Notes: generated by a model not told the origin, from the letters alone. DNA of 21,143 bases from Bacillota bacterium (GCA_023410675.1 JAEYPM010000025.1:1-21143), one strand, 5' to 3'; positions 1 to 7,614 are shown, counted from the first letter of the stretch. Made by a program: numbers and translations.

Positions 1-194
1 CCAACCTAGCAAAAGAATTACATTATTTATATAGAAGAATAGGTTATGTTGATTTAAAAAGTAATGAATTGTATTTAAAATCATATAAAGTTGAAGATCA
101 AAAAGGAACATTACAAGAAGCTAATAAATATATGGAAGAATCTGCTTTATTGAGCGATCAATTGGATAGTTTTTATGAAAAATACATTTACTAA
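1..194 (+). CDS. 3' end of an unrecognised protein gene (partial)
   Basis: An open frame enters from the left edge with codons starting at position 3 and stops at TAA 192-194, giving the last 63 residues. The fragment is charged and apparently helical, rich in Leu, Lys, Glu and Tyr, and ends in a Tyr/Phe-rich tail (FYEKYIY). No signal peptide or membrane segment is present in this part. A hairpin terminator follows within 10 bases, which supports a genuine gene end. I do not recognise the family from this fragment. Confidence 0.6.
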   Translation, partial: NLAKELHYLYRRIGYVDLKSNELYLKSYKVEDQKGTLQEANKYMEESALLSDQLDSFYEKYIY

Positions 195-200
195 TAGTAT

Positions 201-241
201 ATAAGAGTCTAGTATTTACAAGTGCTAGGCTCTTATAATTT
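201..241 (+). terminator. Rho-independent terminator after the partial left-edge gene
   Basis: Arms ATAAGAGTCTAG (201-212) and CTAGGCTCTTAT (225-236) pair over 12 positions with one G-T wobble around a 12-base loop, followed by a T-rich stretch. It lies 6 bases after the stop codon at 194. Confidence 0.8.
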
Positions 242-344
242 TAATGCATTTTTAATGCACTTTTTATTTTACTATATTTAAAACAAATATTAATATCTAA
301 AAACAAATTTAAAGCTAACATAAAATAGATTTGAAACTAATCAA

Positions 345-378
345 TAAAAATAGTAAAACCCCTTGATATTCAAGGGTT
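345..378 (-). terminator. Terminator of the tRNA-Thr gene
   Basis: Read on the minus strand, AACCCTTG and CAAGGGGTT form a short stem with a small AT loop, followed by a T-rich run (rc of about 345-356). It starts about 19 bases after the tRNA 3' end, as expected for a single-gene tRNA transcript. Confidence 0.65.
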
Positions 379-396
379 ATGTACTTATTTTGTATA

Positions 397-469
397 AGCT
401 CTCGAGCGGACTTGAACCGCCGACCTCCGCCTTACCAAGGCGACGCTCTGCCGACTGAGCCACGAGAGC
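397..469 (-). tRNA. tRNA-Thr, anticodon GGT
   Basis: On the minus strand a 73-base cloverleaf can be folded. The acceptor stem is GCTCTCG pairing with CGAGAGC, the D-arm is GCTC...GAGC, the anticodon stem TCGCC/GGCGG holds the loop TTGGTAA, and the T-arm contains GGTTCAAGTCC. The anticodon GGT reads ACC and ACT threonine codons. The discriminator is T, and CCA is not encoded, so a CCA-adding enzyme must complete it. It stands alone with its own promoter and terminator. Confidence 0.95.
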
Positions 470-492
470 ATAGATTATCAAAATGCCTAATT

Positions 493-522
493 ATAATAAC
501 ATAAAGAGGAATTGCTTGTCAA
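493..522 (-). promoter_or_regulatory. SigA-type promoter of tRNA-Thr
   Basis: On the minus strand a consensus -35 TTGACA (rc of 517-522) and a -10 TATTAT (rc of 493-498) are separated by 18 bases, placing the start about 17 bases before the mature tRNA. The -35 box lies in the loop of the inverted repeat at 503-534. Confidence 0.7.
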
Positions 523-534
523 TAATTCCTCTTT
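503..534 (-). terminator. 11-bp perfect inverted repeat, probable terminator of the LUD gene
   Basis: AAAGAGGAATT (503-513) and AATTCCTCTTT (524-534) are perfect complements around a 10-base loop. It is downstream of the minus-strand LUD gene ending at 610. On that strand the sequence after the hairpin is only moderately T-rich, while on the plus strand it is followed by a six-T run. It may therefore act in either direction. The tRNA promoter -35 box sits in its loop. Confidence 0.55.
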
Positions 535-609
535 GCTATTTTTTGGATCAGTTATACTATTATTTACAGTGTAAATAGTCTATGTTTGGATAATATTTGT
601 TATTAAAGA

Positions 610-1245
610 TTAGTATCCTAGAGGTTCACCAACGAGAATAACTTTAATACGATTTTTAACGCGACTATTTCGCGTAATTACAGTATGCATACAGATACAG
701 TCATTGGACAAGCAATCATGACATGTTCCATCTACTATACATGGGGTATTTTTATTAAGACGAATGGTATTTAGGGGTGCAGCAACATTCCGAGCTCTTA
801 AGATGCCATCAGCTTCATTTTCTGCAATTTTATTAATACCTGCAACAACAATGACGTTTTTAGGTCCATAAATTAGAGCGGCTACTCGATTACCAGTACC
901 ATCAATATTAATAAGTGTACCATCTCTAGTGATAGCATTGGTACTCATAAGATAATAATCACTTGAAAAAGCAGCTAAATAAATAGATGGCACTTCTTCA
1001 TTTGTAACACGTGCCCTATCATATAAGGTCAAAGTATTATTTTCGTGGAGCTTATCAATAACACCTATATCTGAAAGAGTCATGGATCCGCCCCATGCTA
1101 CAGAAGAATGATCTTCAATGAGTGATAATATTTTTTTCAAAGCTTCTTCTTTGGAAGAACAATAATATCCTTCCATATTGCGTTTTTCAAGATTTTTAAT
1201 GAGCTTCTGTGCAATGTTAGAATAATATTGATTATAGATTGTCAT
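610..1245 (-). CDS. LUD-domain protein (LutC/YkgG-like, 'lactate utilization protein' family)
   Basis: The 211-residue protein carries the LUD fold signature: WGGSMTLSDIG (51-61), the STNAITRDGTLINIDGTGNR region (101-120) and YGPKNVIVVAGINKI (126-140). This family is related to LutC and LutB of L-lactate oxidation, but the many stand-alone clostridial members have no proven substrate. The C-terminus has five cysteines (169, 175, 178, 183, 185), spaced CX5CX2CX4CXC, which look like a metal or Fe-S site. The ATG has a strong ribosome binding site (ACAGGAGGTATTTG). No lutA or lutB partner is adjacent, so a role in lactate metabolism is not supported by context. It stands alone and diverges from the lipoprotein gene at 1469. 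Confidence 0.85.
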   Translation of the reverse strand: MTIYNQYYSNIAQKLIKNLEKRNMEGYYCSSKEEALKKILSLIEDHSSVAWGGSMTLSDIGVIDKLHENNTLTLYDRARVTNEEVPSIYLAAFSSDYYLMSTNAITRDGTLINIDGTGNRVAALIYGPKNVIVVAGINKIAENEADGILRARNVAAPLNTIRLNKNTPCIVDGTCHDCLSNDCICMHTVITRNSRVKNRIKVILVGEPLGY

Positions 1246-1274
1246 ACAAATACCTCCTGTAAAATCATAATCTG

Positions 1275-1303
1275 ATTATATCATGAGTAAAGGAATATGA
1301 CTA
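1275..1303 (-). promoter_or_regulatory. Promoter of the LUD-domain gene
   Basis: On the minus strand a perfect TATAAT (rc of 1275-1280) lies 17 bases from TAGTCA (rc of 1298-1303, four of six matches to TTGACA). It sits about 30 bases upstream of the start codon. Confidence 0.5.
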
Positions 1304-1395
1304 TGTAAGCATTTAATTATTAGGACGATATAGCACACAATTTATCTATCAATTTTTTTTGTTAAGCAAATAATAGATTAACACCTATTTTTCTA

Positions 1396-1423
1396 TTTAC
1401 AAATAAAAGGATCATGATATGAT
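1396..1423 (+). promoter_or_regulatory. Promoter of the lipoprotein gene
   Basis: TTTACA (1396-1401) and TATGAT (1418-1423) are separated by 16 bases, each five of six to consensus, about 45 bases before the TTG start. Confidence 0.5.
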
Positions 1424-1468
1424 AATAGTGTAAAGAAAATTATAAATAATTTATGGGAGGGGAACGAT

Positions 1469-2728
1469 TTGAAGAAGAAGATAGGTTTGTTTTTAGCATT
1501 GATCATGACATTTAGTATTTTAGTTGGGTGTACAAGTGAGCAAGTTAGTTTTGTAAATGAACTTAATAAGTTAGAAGCTTGGGAAGCAGCTTCACTTAAA
1601 CAATCTATAGTTATGGCGGTAGGTGTAGATAACGAAATAATTAATTTTAGTGCAGATGTTACAGCTTATACTAATACAAAAGATCAAACAAGCACTATTG
1701 ATATGAAGATAGTATGCGATGAATTTGACTTTGATATACCAGTAAAAATGTATATAGATAAGGAAAAAGTATATATTAATAAGGACTATTTTAAGGCTTT
1801 AGCATCAATAGATGGTAGTAGCTCAGCTAAAATCAATAAGTTAAATGCTGAATATATTATGCTAGATGTAAATGGAAATGGTGAATGGGCAGGATTAATA
1901 GATCAACTAACAGTAGCTAGTTCAAAACCAGCAAACTTTAGCACCAAATTATTACAAGATATAGCTACAGAAATAGGATTAAATATTCCAATAGCAAAAG
2001 AAAATAATACATACAAAGTAAATTTAACCTCAGATCAATTAGTGGACTTAGGTAAAAATATTATTGATACATCTATCTCAAAGCTTGATAAATTAAATAC
2101 AACTTATAAGTTAGGCTTATCACAAGTGGAAATTAATGACATTCGTACAAGCTATAATAGCCAAAAGATGGAGCTTGAGCAATCTTTGCCAGAAATTAAG
2201 GAGATGGTTCAAGGCAGTTCTTTTGATATGGTCTATACATTTGAAGAAGCTAAGGTGAAACAAACTGCAAGTCTAGTTCTTAAAGTTCAAGATACATTTA
2301 ATATGACTATGAAAATGAGTGCAGAAACAACTAAAGAAGATCCTAAAACTATAGAGATGCCAAAAAGTGCAGTAACAATGACATTTGAGGACATTTCTGA
2401 GCTTTTTACTCCTAGTATTCTTACTATTAATGTAGCGGCAGGAAATTATAAAGATCTTGCTGGTAATACAAAAGCAATTAAAACAATTAAAGAAAAAGGC
2501 AAAGTGTATTTACCTCTAAAACAAGTTTTATCTGAGTTTGGATATCAAGTAAGCTACGATCAAAAAGCTAAAAAAGTATATGCGATGATTAACAACGAAA
2601 AAGTTATTTTTAGTACACTTACAAAAAACGGTGTAGCTTATGTATCAGTAGATGAATTGTTTAGTAAGAAATATTTTACAGGCTATTCAATGGATAATAA
2701 TATCATTCAAATAAGCTTAGCCAATTAG
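1469..2728 (+). CDS. Secreted lipoprotein with C-terminal copper-amine-oxidase-N-like (stalk) domain
   Basis: The 419-residue product starts with a lipoprotein signal (KKK, hydrophobic core, LVGC), so Cys21 should be lipidated and the protein anchored outside the membrane. Residues about 25-310 are a hydrophilic, beta-rich region I do not assign to a named family. The last ~100 residues (VYLPLKQVLSEFGYQVSYD, then VAYVSVDELF and IIQISLAN) match the small 'Cu_amine_oxidN1' stalk domain common in clostridial surface proteins. That domain is not itself an oxidase. The start is TTG at 1469 with GGGAGGGG eight bases before it; this start is needed to give the complete signal peptide. It is a single-gene unit ended by a strong terminator. 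Confidence 0.8.
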   Translation: MKKKIGLFLALIMTFSILVGCTSEQVSFVNELNKLEAWEAASLKQSIVMAVGVDNEIINFSADVTAYTNTKDQTSTIDMKIVCDEFDFDIPVKMYIDKEKVYINKDYFKALASIDGSSSAKINKLNAEYIMLDVNGNGEWAGLIDQLTVASSKPANFSTKLLQDIATEIGLNIPIAKENNTYKVNLTSDQLVDLGKNIIDTSISKLDKLNTTYKLGLSQVEINDIRTSYNSQKMELEQSLPEIKEMVQGSSFDMVYTFEEAKVKQTASLVLKVQDTFNMTMKMSAETTKEDPKTIEMPKSAVTMTFEDISELFTPSILTINVAAGNYKDLAGNTKAIKTIKEKGKVYLPLKQVLSEFGYQVSYDQKAKKVYAMINNEKVIFSTLTKNGVAYVSVDELFSKKYFTGYSMDNNIIQISLAN

Positions 2729-2764
2729 TTAAAAATTAAGGAAGTATAGATAAAAGATTAGAAA

Positions 2765-2808
2765 ATATATCCTGCTAAATTTAAATTATTTAGCAGGATA
2801 TATTTTTA
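2765..2808 (+). terminator. Strong Rho-independent terminator after the lipoprotein gene
   Basis: A perfect 16-bp stem (2765-2780 with 2788-2803, core CCTGCTAAAT/ATTTAGCAGG) around a 7-base loop is followed by a five-T run. Confidence 0.9.
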
Positions 2809-2819
2809 TATAATATACA

Positions 2820-2848
2820 TTGACAGGCGAGGTATATTGTTATATTAT
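2820..2848 (+). promoter_or_regulatory. Promoter of the padR operon
   Basis: A perfect TTGACA (2820-2825) is followed after exactly 17 bases by TATTAT (2843-2848). Transcription would start near 2855, leaving an unusually long 5' leader of about 125 bases before the padR start. Within the leader, ACAT (2925-2928) and ATGT (2934-2937) form a small inverted pair. It resembles the ATGT/ACAT half-sites of PadR operators and might allow autoregulation, but that is weak evidence. Confidence 0.7.
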
Positions 2849-2982
2849 ATAAATATAAAAAAGTTATATTTAATCTTAGTAATGTATATTTTTAATATAA
2901 AAAAGCTTTTTGATCTTCAATTATACATTGTGAATGTTAATAATAGTGAGATAAGTTATATAGAAGTAAAGGAGGATGAAGG

Positions 2983-3303
2983 ATGTCTATAACATCAGAT
3001 TTAATTAGGGGACACACAGAAACTATTATTTTAGCCCACTTGTTAGAAAAAGACAGCTATGGATATGAAATCAATAAGTTTATTCAGGAAAAAACAAACT
3101 ATGAATATGAGCTTAAAGAGGCAACCCTGTATTCAGCTTTTAGAAGGCTAGAACAAAATGGAATGATTACATCTTATTGGGGAGATGAGGCAACAGGTGC
3201 GAGAAGACGTTATTATTCTATTACAAAAGAGGGCAAAAAGACCTATGAGAAAAATAAGCTAGATTGGGAAAATGCAAAAAAATTAATTGATAAGTTGTTA
3301 TAA
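2983..3303 (+). CDS. PadR-family transcriptional regulator
   Basis: The 106-residue protein is the short (s1) PadR type, a single winged-helix domain. Visible hallmarks are the N-terminal helix 'LIRGHTETIILAHLLEKDSYGYEI' region, the recognition segment 'ATLYSAFRRLEQNGMI', and the wing 'GARRRYYSITKEGKK'. The C-terminal helix ends right after the domain. The start is ATG with AAAGGAGGATG upstream. It begins an apparent operon with the DUF1700-type and DUF4097 genes, 14 and 2 bases apart. Such PadR-DUF1700-DUF4097 cassettes are common in Firmicutes, and PadR is usually the repressor of its own cassette. The inducer is unknown. Confidence 0.93.
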   Translation: MSITSDLIRGHTETIILAHLLEKDSYGYEINKFIQEKTNYEYELKEATLYSAFRRLEQNGMITSYWGDEATGARRRYYSITKEGKKTYEKNKLDWENAKKLIDKLL

Positions 3304-3317
3304 GGAGGAGCTATGAA

Positions 3318-3971
3318 ATGAATCAAAAATTGGAGAAATATGTAGAAGAGTTGTTTAACCATGCACCTAAAACAAAAAAAGTACAAGAACTTAAGGAAGA
3401 AATTTTAGCTAATTTATATGATAAGTATCATGATCTCATTAAATCAGGTCGTGATGAGAATGAAGCTTATAATGCAGCTATATCAGGCATAGGGGATGTT
3501 GATGAGCTCATTCAGACATTAAATGATAATGACGTAATGAATCAAGCTCTAAGCCAAGAAGAACAAAAAAGATCAGCACTTTTGATTGCCATTGCTGTAA
3601 TGCTTTATATCATGAGCCCAGTTCCTATTATCTTAAGTGGTGGTCTTCCTATATTTGGGGAAATAGGGCTAATGATGATGTTTGTATTTGTTGCAATTGC
3701 TACAGGTATTCTCATATATAATGCAAATTCTAAGCCAAAGTATCATAAAGTTAATGAAACTATTGTTGAAGAATTTAAGGAATGGAAGTCTCACAATAAA
3801 CAAATAGCTAAAGTAAAAAACTCAATTATTTCTGCTATGTGGGCTATAATCGTTGCACTATATTTTATTCTTAGTTTTGCCTTTGGAATTTGGGCATATT
3901 CTTGGATAATATTTATTATTGGTGTAGCAATAGATAGAATAATTAAGGCCTATTTTGAGCTAAAGGAGTAA
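3318..3971 (+). CDS. DUF1700 / permease-prefix-type membrane protein of the PadR cassette
   Basis: Of 217 residues, roughly 1-75 form a soluble helical domain (KLEKYVEELFNHAPKT, DENEAYNAAISGIGDVDEL) that matches the DUF1700/permease-prefix module. Hydrophobic segments follow at about 86-107, 112-134, 167-190 and 191-210. The function is not established; in such cassettes it is thought to be a membrane sensor or partner of the DUF4097 protein. The start ATG at 3318 is preceded by AAGGAGG. A closer ATG at 3313 reads only Met-Lys-stop (ATGAAATGA), overlapping the true start, so it cannot be the gene start. It is almost surely co-transcribed with padR. Confidence 0.85.
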   Translation: MNQKLEKYVEELFNHAPKTKKVQELKEEILANLYDKYHDLIKSGRDENEAYNAAISGIGDVDELIQTLNDNDVMNQALSQEEQKRSALLIAIAVMLYIMSPVPIILSGGLPIFGEIGLMMMFVFVAIATGILIYNANSKPKYHKVNETIVEEFKEWKSHNKQIAKVKNSIISAMWAIIVALYFILSFAFGIWAYSWIIFIIGVAIDRIIKAYFELKE

Positions 3972-3973
3972 AT

Positions 3974-5014
3974 ATGATGGATCATAAAAAAATTATAAAA
4001 ATGAAACTAATTACTTGGATAGTATTAGCAGTTTTTTTGATCTTTATTCTTGTACTTTCTATTTTATATAAAAGTAGAGCATATACTTATAAGTTTAATA
4101 GTTCTTTTAGTAGTGGACAGTTTTCTTTTGATCTAGGCACAAGTCAAGATATGAAAGTCCTTCAAGAATATAAGGTTTCAGTTAAAGATATTGCTAAGAT
4201 TAATGTTGATTTATCAAGTGAAGATATTAACATATTCGAATCTGAAGATCAAAATATTTATGTAGTTGAAAAATCAAATCTTGATCTTAAAAAGGATCAG
4301 CTGTGCAAGATACGGCAAGATAACCATCAACTGAATATTAATAAACCTATCACTAATATAGGGACTAACTTTTTTGCCTTAAGAAAAGACATACAGTTAG
4401 ATATTTACCTCCCATCCAATTATGAAGGAGATATTTTACTAGAGACTAAGTCAGGAGATCTTACTATCCTATCAAAATTAGATTTAAAGGATAACGTTTT
4501 AGAGGTGTATCATGCATCAGGTGATATAGAAATAGAAAACGAAATTCGTGCAGGAAAGGTTATATTTGATGTAAAATCTGGTGATATAGATGTTTTAAAG
4601 GAAATCAATACAAAAGAAATTTCTATGATTTCAAAATCAGGGAATATTACTCTAGATAATGTAGTAGCATCTGAAAGCTATAGTATTGAGGCGAGTTCTG
4701 GAAATATTTCTATGATGAGTCTCATAGGCAAGGGTAAAATAGGAGCAAAATCTGGTAATGTTAGTATCACAATAGAAGATATAAAAGGAGATATATACTG
4801 TGAAACTATGTCAGGGAATATTGATTTAGGAATTGATAAAAATATAAATTGTGAGCTTTATGCACATTGCAAATCAGGAGATATTAATTCAGATATTCCA
4901 GTACAGTATTCTGGAAATAATAAAAATGAAGCTACTGCTAAGCTAGGGGCTATGTCAAATTACAAGATAGATATAAAAGCAACATCAGGAAATATTCATT
5001 TAGTATACAAATGA
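3974..5014 (+). CDS. DUF4097-family beta-strand-repeat protein, membrane anchored
   Basis: The 346-residue product has one N-terminal membrane helix (about 12-32), so the rest is expected outside the membrane. From about residue 150 a short motif, S-G-(D/N)-(I/L/V), recurs nine times at roughly 20-residue intervals (KSGDL, ASGDI, KSGDI, KSGNI, SSGNI, KSGNV, MSGNI, KSGDI, TSGNI), which indicates a right-handed beta-solenoid. This matches DUF4097, whose members often accompany PadR and DUF1700 proteins; no enzyme activity is known. The start overlaps nothing and lies 2 bases after the previous stop, with AAAGGAGT upstream, so translation is probably coupled. Confidence 0.87.
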   Translation: MMDHKKIIKMKLITWIVLAVFLIFILVLSILYKSRAYTYKFNSSFSSGQFSFDLGTSQDMKVLQEYKVSVKDIAKINVDLSSEDINIFESEDQNIYVVEKSNLDLKKDQLCKIRQDNHQLNINKPITNIGTNFFALRKDIQLDIYLPSNYEGDILLETKSGDLTILSKLDLKDNVLEVYHASGDIEIENEIRAGKVIFDVKSGDIDVLKEINTKEISMISKSGNITLDNVVASESYSIEASSGNISMMSLIGKGKIGAKSGNVSITIEDIKGDIYCETMSGNIDLGIDKNINCELYAHCKSGDINSDIPVQYSGNNKNEATAKLGAMSNYKIDIKATSGNIHLVYK

Positions 5015-5099
5015 AATAATGGAGAAACTACACAATGAATACTAAATAATGTTCTAAACAATTTATCTCGTCCATAAAATATATGGAAGGGGTGAGGGA

Positions 5100-5774
5100 A
5101 TGAATGTTGGTTATATAGTATTAATAGCGATTTGCTTAATAGCTTTAGTGATTATTACATTAAATATAGCAGTAATAAAAAGCAATAAAAATACTATCTT
5201 AAAAAATATATGCATACTTCTATTTATTTTATCATTTTTTAGGTATTTTACACTTATGGTATATGGAGATAAGCCGACTTATCAGATTTTAAGTGCATTA
5301 AGATATTTTTATTTTGCAACGAGCTTAGGACTCACAGTACCAACATTAGCAGCAATTTGGTATATTACACCTCTATATAGAGAGAAAATAAAATATCCAA
5401 TATATTTACTTTTGTTTACCCCATGGATTGTATTTTATTTATATATAATCCTTATGCAGCCTACTAAAATCATTGTGGCTGAAAAATTTGGTTATAGCTT
5501 GAAACTAGTAGGAAGTTTTAGTCTATATCTAAGCATTGCACAAGGTAGCTTCATTGTCATAGTCATTTTATTGTGTTTATTTGGAATAATGAGGTATCAG
5601 GATTCTTTATTGAGAAGTCGATATGTTGTTTTCATAATAGCACAAATAGCTTTAACGTTAGATGGATTAAGTTATTTTTATGGAACATCTAATGTAATTC
5701 CTCCATTTACAGTGACAGAAGTATTTGGATTTCTAGCTATTTTATATGCTTTTAGTAAGGAGATTAGAAGTTAA
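5100..5774 (+). CDS. Predicted seven-helix membrane protein, function unknown
   Basis: The 224-residue product is strongly hydrophobic, with about seven membrane segments (near 4-24, 33-53, 66-92, 98-119, 137-163, 172-191, 200-218). The overall pattern resembles the N-terminal 7TM sensor region found on some histidine kinases, but no kinase, GGDEF or other cytoplasmic domain follows, so it would be a stand-alone version. That comparison is an inference from topology only. The ATG has GGGGTGAGGG upstream. It follows the DUF4097 gene after 85 bases and could be a late member of that operon; no clear promoter is seen in the gap. Confidence 0.6.
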   Translation: MNVGYIVLIAICLIALVIITLNIAVIKSNKNTILKNICILLFILSFFRYFTLMVYGDKPTYQILSALRYFYFATSLGLTVPTLAAIWYITPLYREKIKYPIYLLLFTPWIVFYLYIILMQPTKIIVAEKFGYSLKLVGSFSLYLSIAQGSFIVIVILLCLFGIMRYQDSLLRSRYVVFIIAQIALTLDGLSYFYGTSNVIPPFTVTEVFGFLAILYAFSKEIRS

Positions 5775-5792
5775 GTAAATGAAAAGAGAAAC

Positions 5793-5830
5793 AGGAGCCA
5801 TTAATTAAGTGAAATGACTCCTATTTTTGT
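5793..5830. terminator. Bidirectional terminator between the 7TM gene and degV
   Basis: AGGAGCCATT (5793-5802) and AATGACTCCT (5813-5822) pair over 10 positions with one non-Watson-Crick position, which is C-A on the plus strand and a G-T wobble on the minus strand. It is flanked by T-rich sequence on the plus side (five Ts at 5824-5828) and by a pyrimidine-rich run on the minus side. The two genes converge here. Confidence 0.75.
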
Positions 5831-5858
5831 TTAATGTATTTTTATTTAAAAGGTATGT

Positions 5859-6740
5859 TTATAGTAGATTTTGATACTTCTCTATAACACATATTCCTGC
5901 AGTATCAGGACCAGTATTAACACCGATGGTCGTTCCTATAAAACTATATTCCAAAGAGGTATGTATACCTAGTTCTTGATATAAGAGATCAGATAATATT
6001 TGAGCATATTCGTTGTTATCAGCATGAGCGATAGCATAGTGATAATTATCTGCACTACCATTCACATACTCTTTAGTATAATCTACAACTTTAGATATCG
6101 CTTTTTTTGTACCTCTTACCTTAGCATTAGGATACAATAAGCCATCTTGTAGATATATCAGAGGTTTAACGTTTAACATGGTTCCCAATAAAGCAGCTGC
6201 TTTTCCAATTCGTCCACCACGTTCTAAGTAGTCTAATGTATCCACCAAGAAAAAAATTCTGGCTTTTTCCCTAAGAGCATTTGTTATTTCAATAATTTTA
6301 TCATAAGGCACGTTATCTCTAATCATGTAGGCTATTTCTTGGACAAGGAGCCCTTGACCAGCTGTAGCATTTAAAGAATCAATAATTGCAATTTTCGAAT
6401 TAGGATAATTTTCTAAAATAATTTCACGAGCGTTAACAGCAGAATTATATGAGCCACTAAAATGTGCCGATAGACACACACATATAATATCTTTGCCTTG
6501 ATTGATTAGAGAAGTAAATTTTTCAACATAATCATTAACAGATGGTAGAGAAGTTTTAGGAAAAGCTTTTGAAGTTCTTAGTTCTTTATAAAAATCTGAT
6601 ATACTAAGGTCTACGCCTTCTCTATAATAATCTACTTGGTTAAAGGATATATAATAAGGGATAATCTCAACATTATACTCAGTGGTAAAGCTAGAAGGTA
6701 GATCACAAGAACTATCACTAAGTAATGCAATTTCAGACAT
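5859..6740 (-). CDS. DegV-family fatty-acid-binding protein
   Basis: The 293-residue length is normal for DegV. Family motifs are visible in order: SDSSCDLP (8-15), PKTSLPS (61-67), LSAHFSGSYNSA (90-101), IIDSLNATAGQG (119-130), DYLERGGRIGKAAALLG (about 167-183) and the C-terminal GTTIGVNTGPDTAG segment. DegV proteins (FakB type) bind a fatty acid for phosphorylation by FakA and incorporation into phospholipid. No fakA kinase gene is in the window. Which fatty acid it binds cannot be told. It has a near-ideal ribosome binding site (AAAGGAGGTGATT) and its own promoter, and is a single-gene unit. Confidence 0.93.
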   Translation of the reverse strand: MSEIALLSDSSCDLPSSFTTEYNVEIIPYYISFNQVDYYREGVDLSISDFYKELRTSKAFPKTSLPSVNDYVEKFTSLINQGKDIICVCLSAHFSGSYNSAVNAREIILENYPNSKIAIIDSLNATAGQGLLVQEIAYMIRDNVPYDKIIEITNALREKARIFFLVDTLDYLERGGRIGKAAALLGTMLNVKPLIYLQDGLLYPNAKVRGTKKAISKVVDYTKEYVNGSADNYHYAIAHADNNEYAQILSDLLYQELGIHTSLEYSFIGTTIGVNTGPDTAGICVIEKYQNLL

Positions 6741-6772
6741 CTAATCACCTCCTTTACATTAGGATTCAATTA

Positions 6773-6801
6773 ATTCTAATATGAACTTATGTAAGTGTCA
6801 A
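6773..6801 (-). promoter_or_regulatory. SigA promoter of degV
   Basis: On the minus strand a perfect TTGACA (rc of 6796-6801), a 17-base spacer and TAGAAT (rc of 6773-6778) lie about 30 bases before the start codon. Confidence 0.75.
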
Positions 6802-6914
6802 TTAATATACTAAATTTATTCTTTGATATAGGGCTTGTTTTTCAATAAGTTATGAATTTAAAAGAACCTTGTAGCATATATTTATTGTATCTAGAATAAA
6901 AAGGAGGAAGTGGC

Positions 6915-7367
6915 GTGCTATCTTCAAGTTTAGAAGAGTTTCTTATTACTATTTATAAAATGTCAGAAGAGAGAAGAGAGCTTAAGAGTACAGAGGTAGC
7001 AAGAACCATTGATGCACCACTTCAAAAAACAATTCAGGCATTGCAACGGATGCATTATCAAAAATATATTATTTATTCACCTTATCAACCGCTTATTATT
7101 ACTGACAAAGGTAAAGAAATGTCAAAATACCTTATTGCTCGTAACAGTCTATTAGAAGAATTTTTAGATATTCTTCAAATAAATAAAAATAAAGAAGCAG
7201 AAAAAGAAACAATTAGGCAATGCTTATCATATGAAAGTCTAGAAGCTTTAGAAAGCTTTGTGCTATTTGTAAGACAATATCCAGAAGTAACAAAAAGGTT
7301 TAAGATTTTTTCTAAAGTTAAACCACATATAAAACTGCTTCCACCAATCCCCTCATCTGAAAAATGA
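6915..7367 (+). CDS. DtxR/MntR-fold transcriptional regulator with degenerate metal site
   Basis: The 150-residue protein aligns along its first ~115 residues with the MntR/DtxR family: SLEEFLITIYKMSEER (5-20), a winged helix with PLQKTIQALQRMHYQKYI (35-52) and wing LIITDKGKEMS (60-70), then a dimerisation part NSLLEEFLDIL (77-87). Known MntR metal ligands are D8, E11, H77, E99, E102 and H103. The aligned residues here are E8, I11, N77, E98, R101 and Q102, so most are gone. It may not respond to Mn or Fe. The C-terminus is basic and proline-rich with no SH3 domain. The start is GTG with AAAGGAGG eight bases before. The divergent degV promoter lies in the same gap. Confidence 0.75.
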   Translation: MLSSSLEEFLITIYKMSEERRELKSTEVARTIDAPLQKTIQALQRMHYQKYIIYSPYQPLIITDKGKEMSKYLIARNSLLEEFLDILQINKNKEAEKETIRQCLSYESLEALESFVLFVRQYPEVTKRFKIFSKVKPHIKLLPPIPSSEK

Positions 7368-7378
7368 TAATGAATTTT

Positions 7379-7407
7379 CCCTCAAAATACATTTGAGGGT
7401 TTTTTTG
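7379..7407 (+). terminator. Rho-independent terminator after the DtxR-like gene
   Basis: CCCTCAAA (7379-7386) and TTTGAGGG (7392-7399) form a perfect 8-bp stem with a 5-base loop, followed by seven Ts. Confidence 0.92.
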
Positions 7408-7614
7408 ACTTATTTCTCACCTAAATGAAATAAAGATGCACACATAAACAAAATGTGATAGAATGATAACTAAATGAAATGATTAAAAATTAGTCTAGAG
7501 GCAACAATGAAAATAATGTAATAGCACATATTTCAAAAAGAAACAGGCTATGAGTTTTTACTGCTATTATTAAATGAGTACATAGATTAGATAATAATAA
7601 ATGATGAGGTTACA

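Noticed and set aside
7408..7614. Riboswitch or structured leader before the flippase gene
   Set aside because: The ~205 bases are AT-rich with no terminator-like or aptamer-like fold that I could identify, and no clear promoter.
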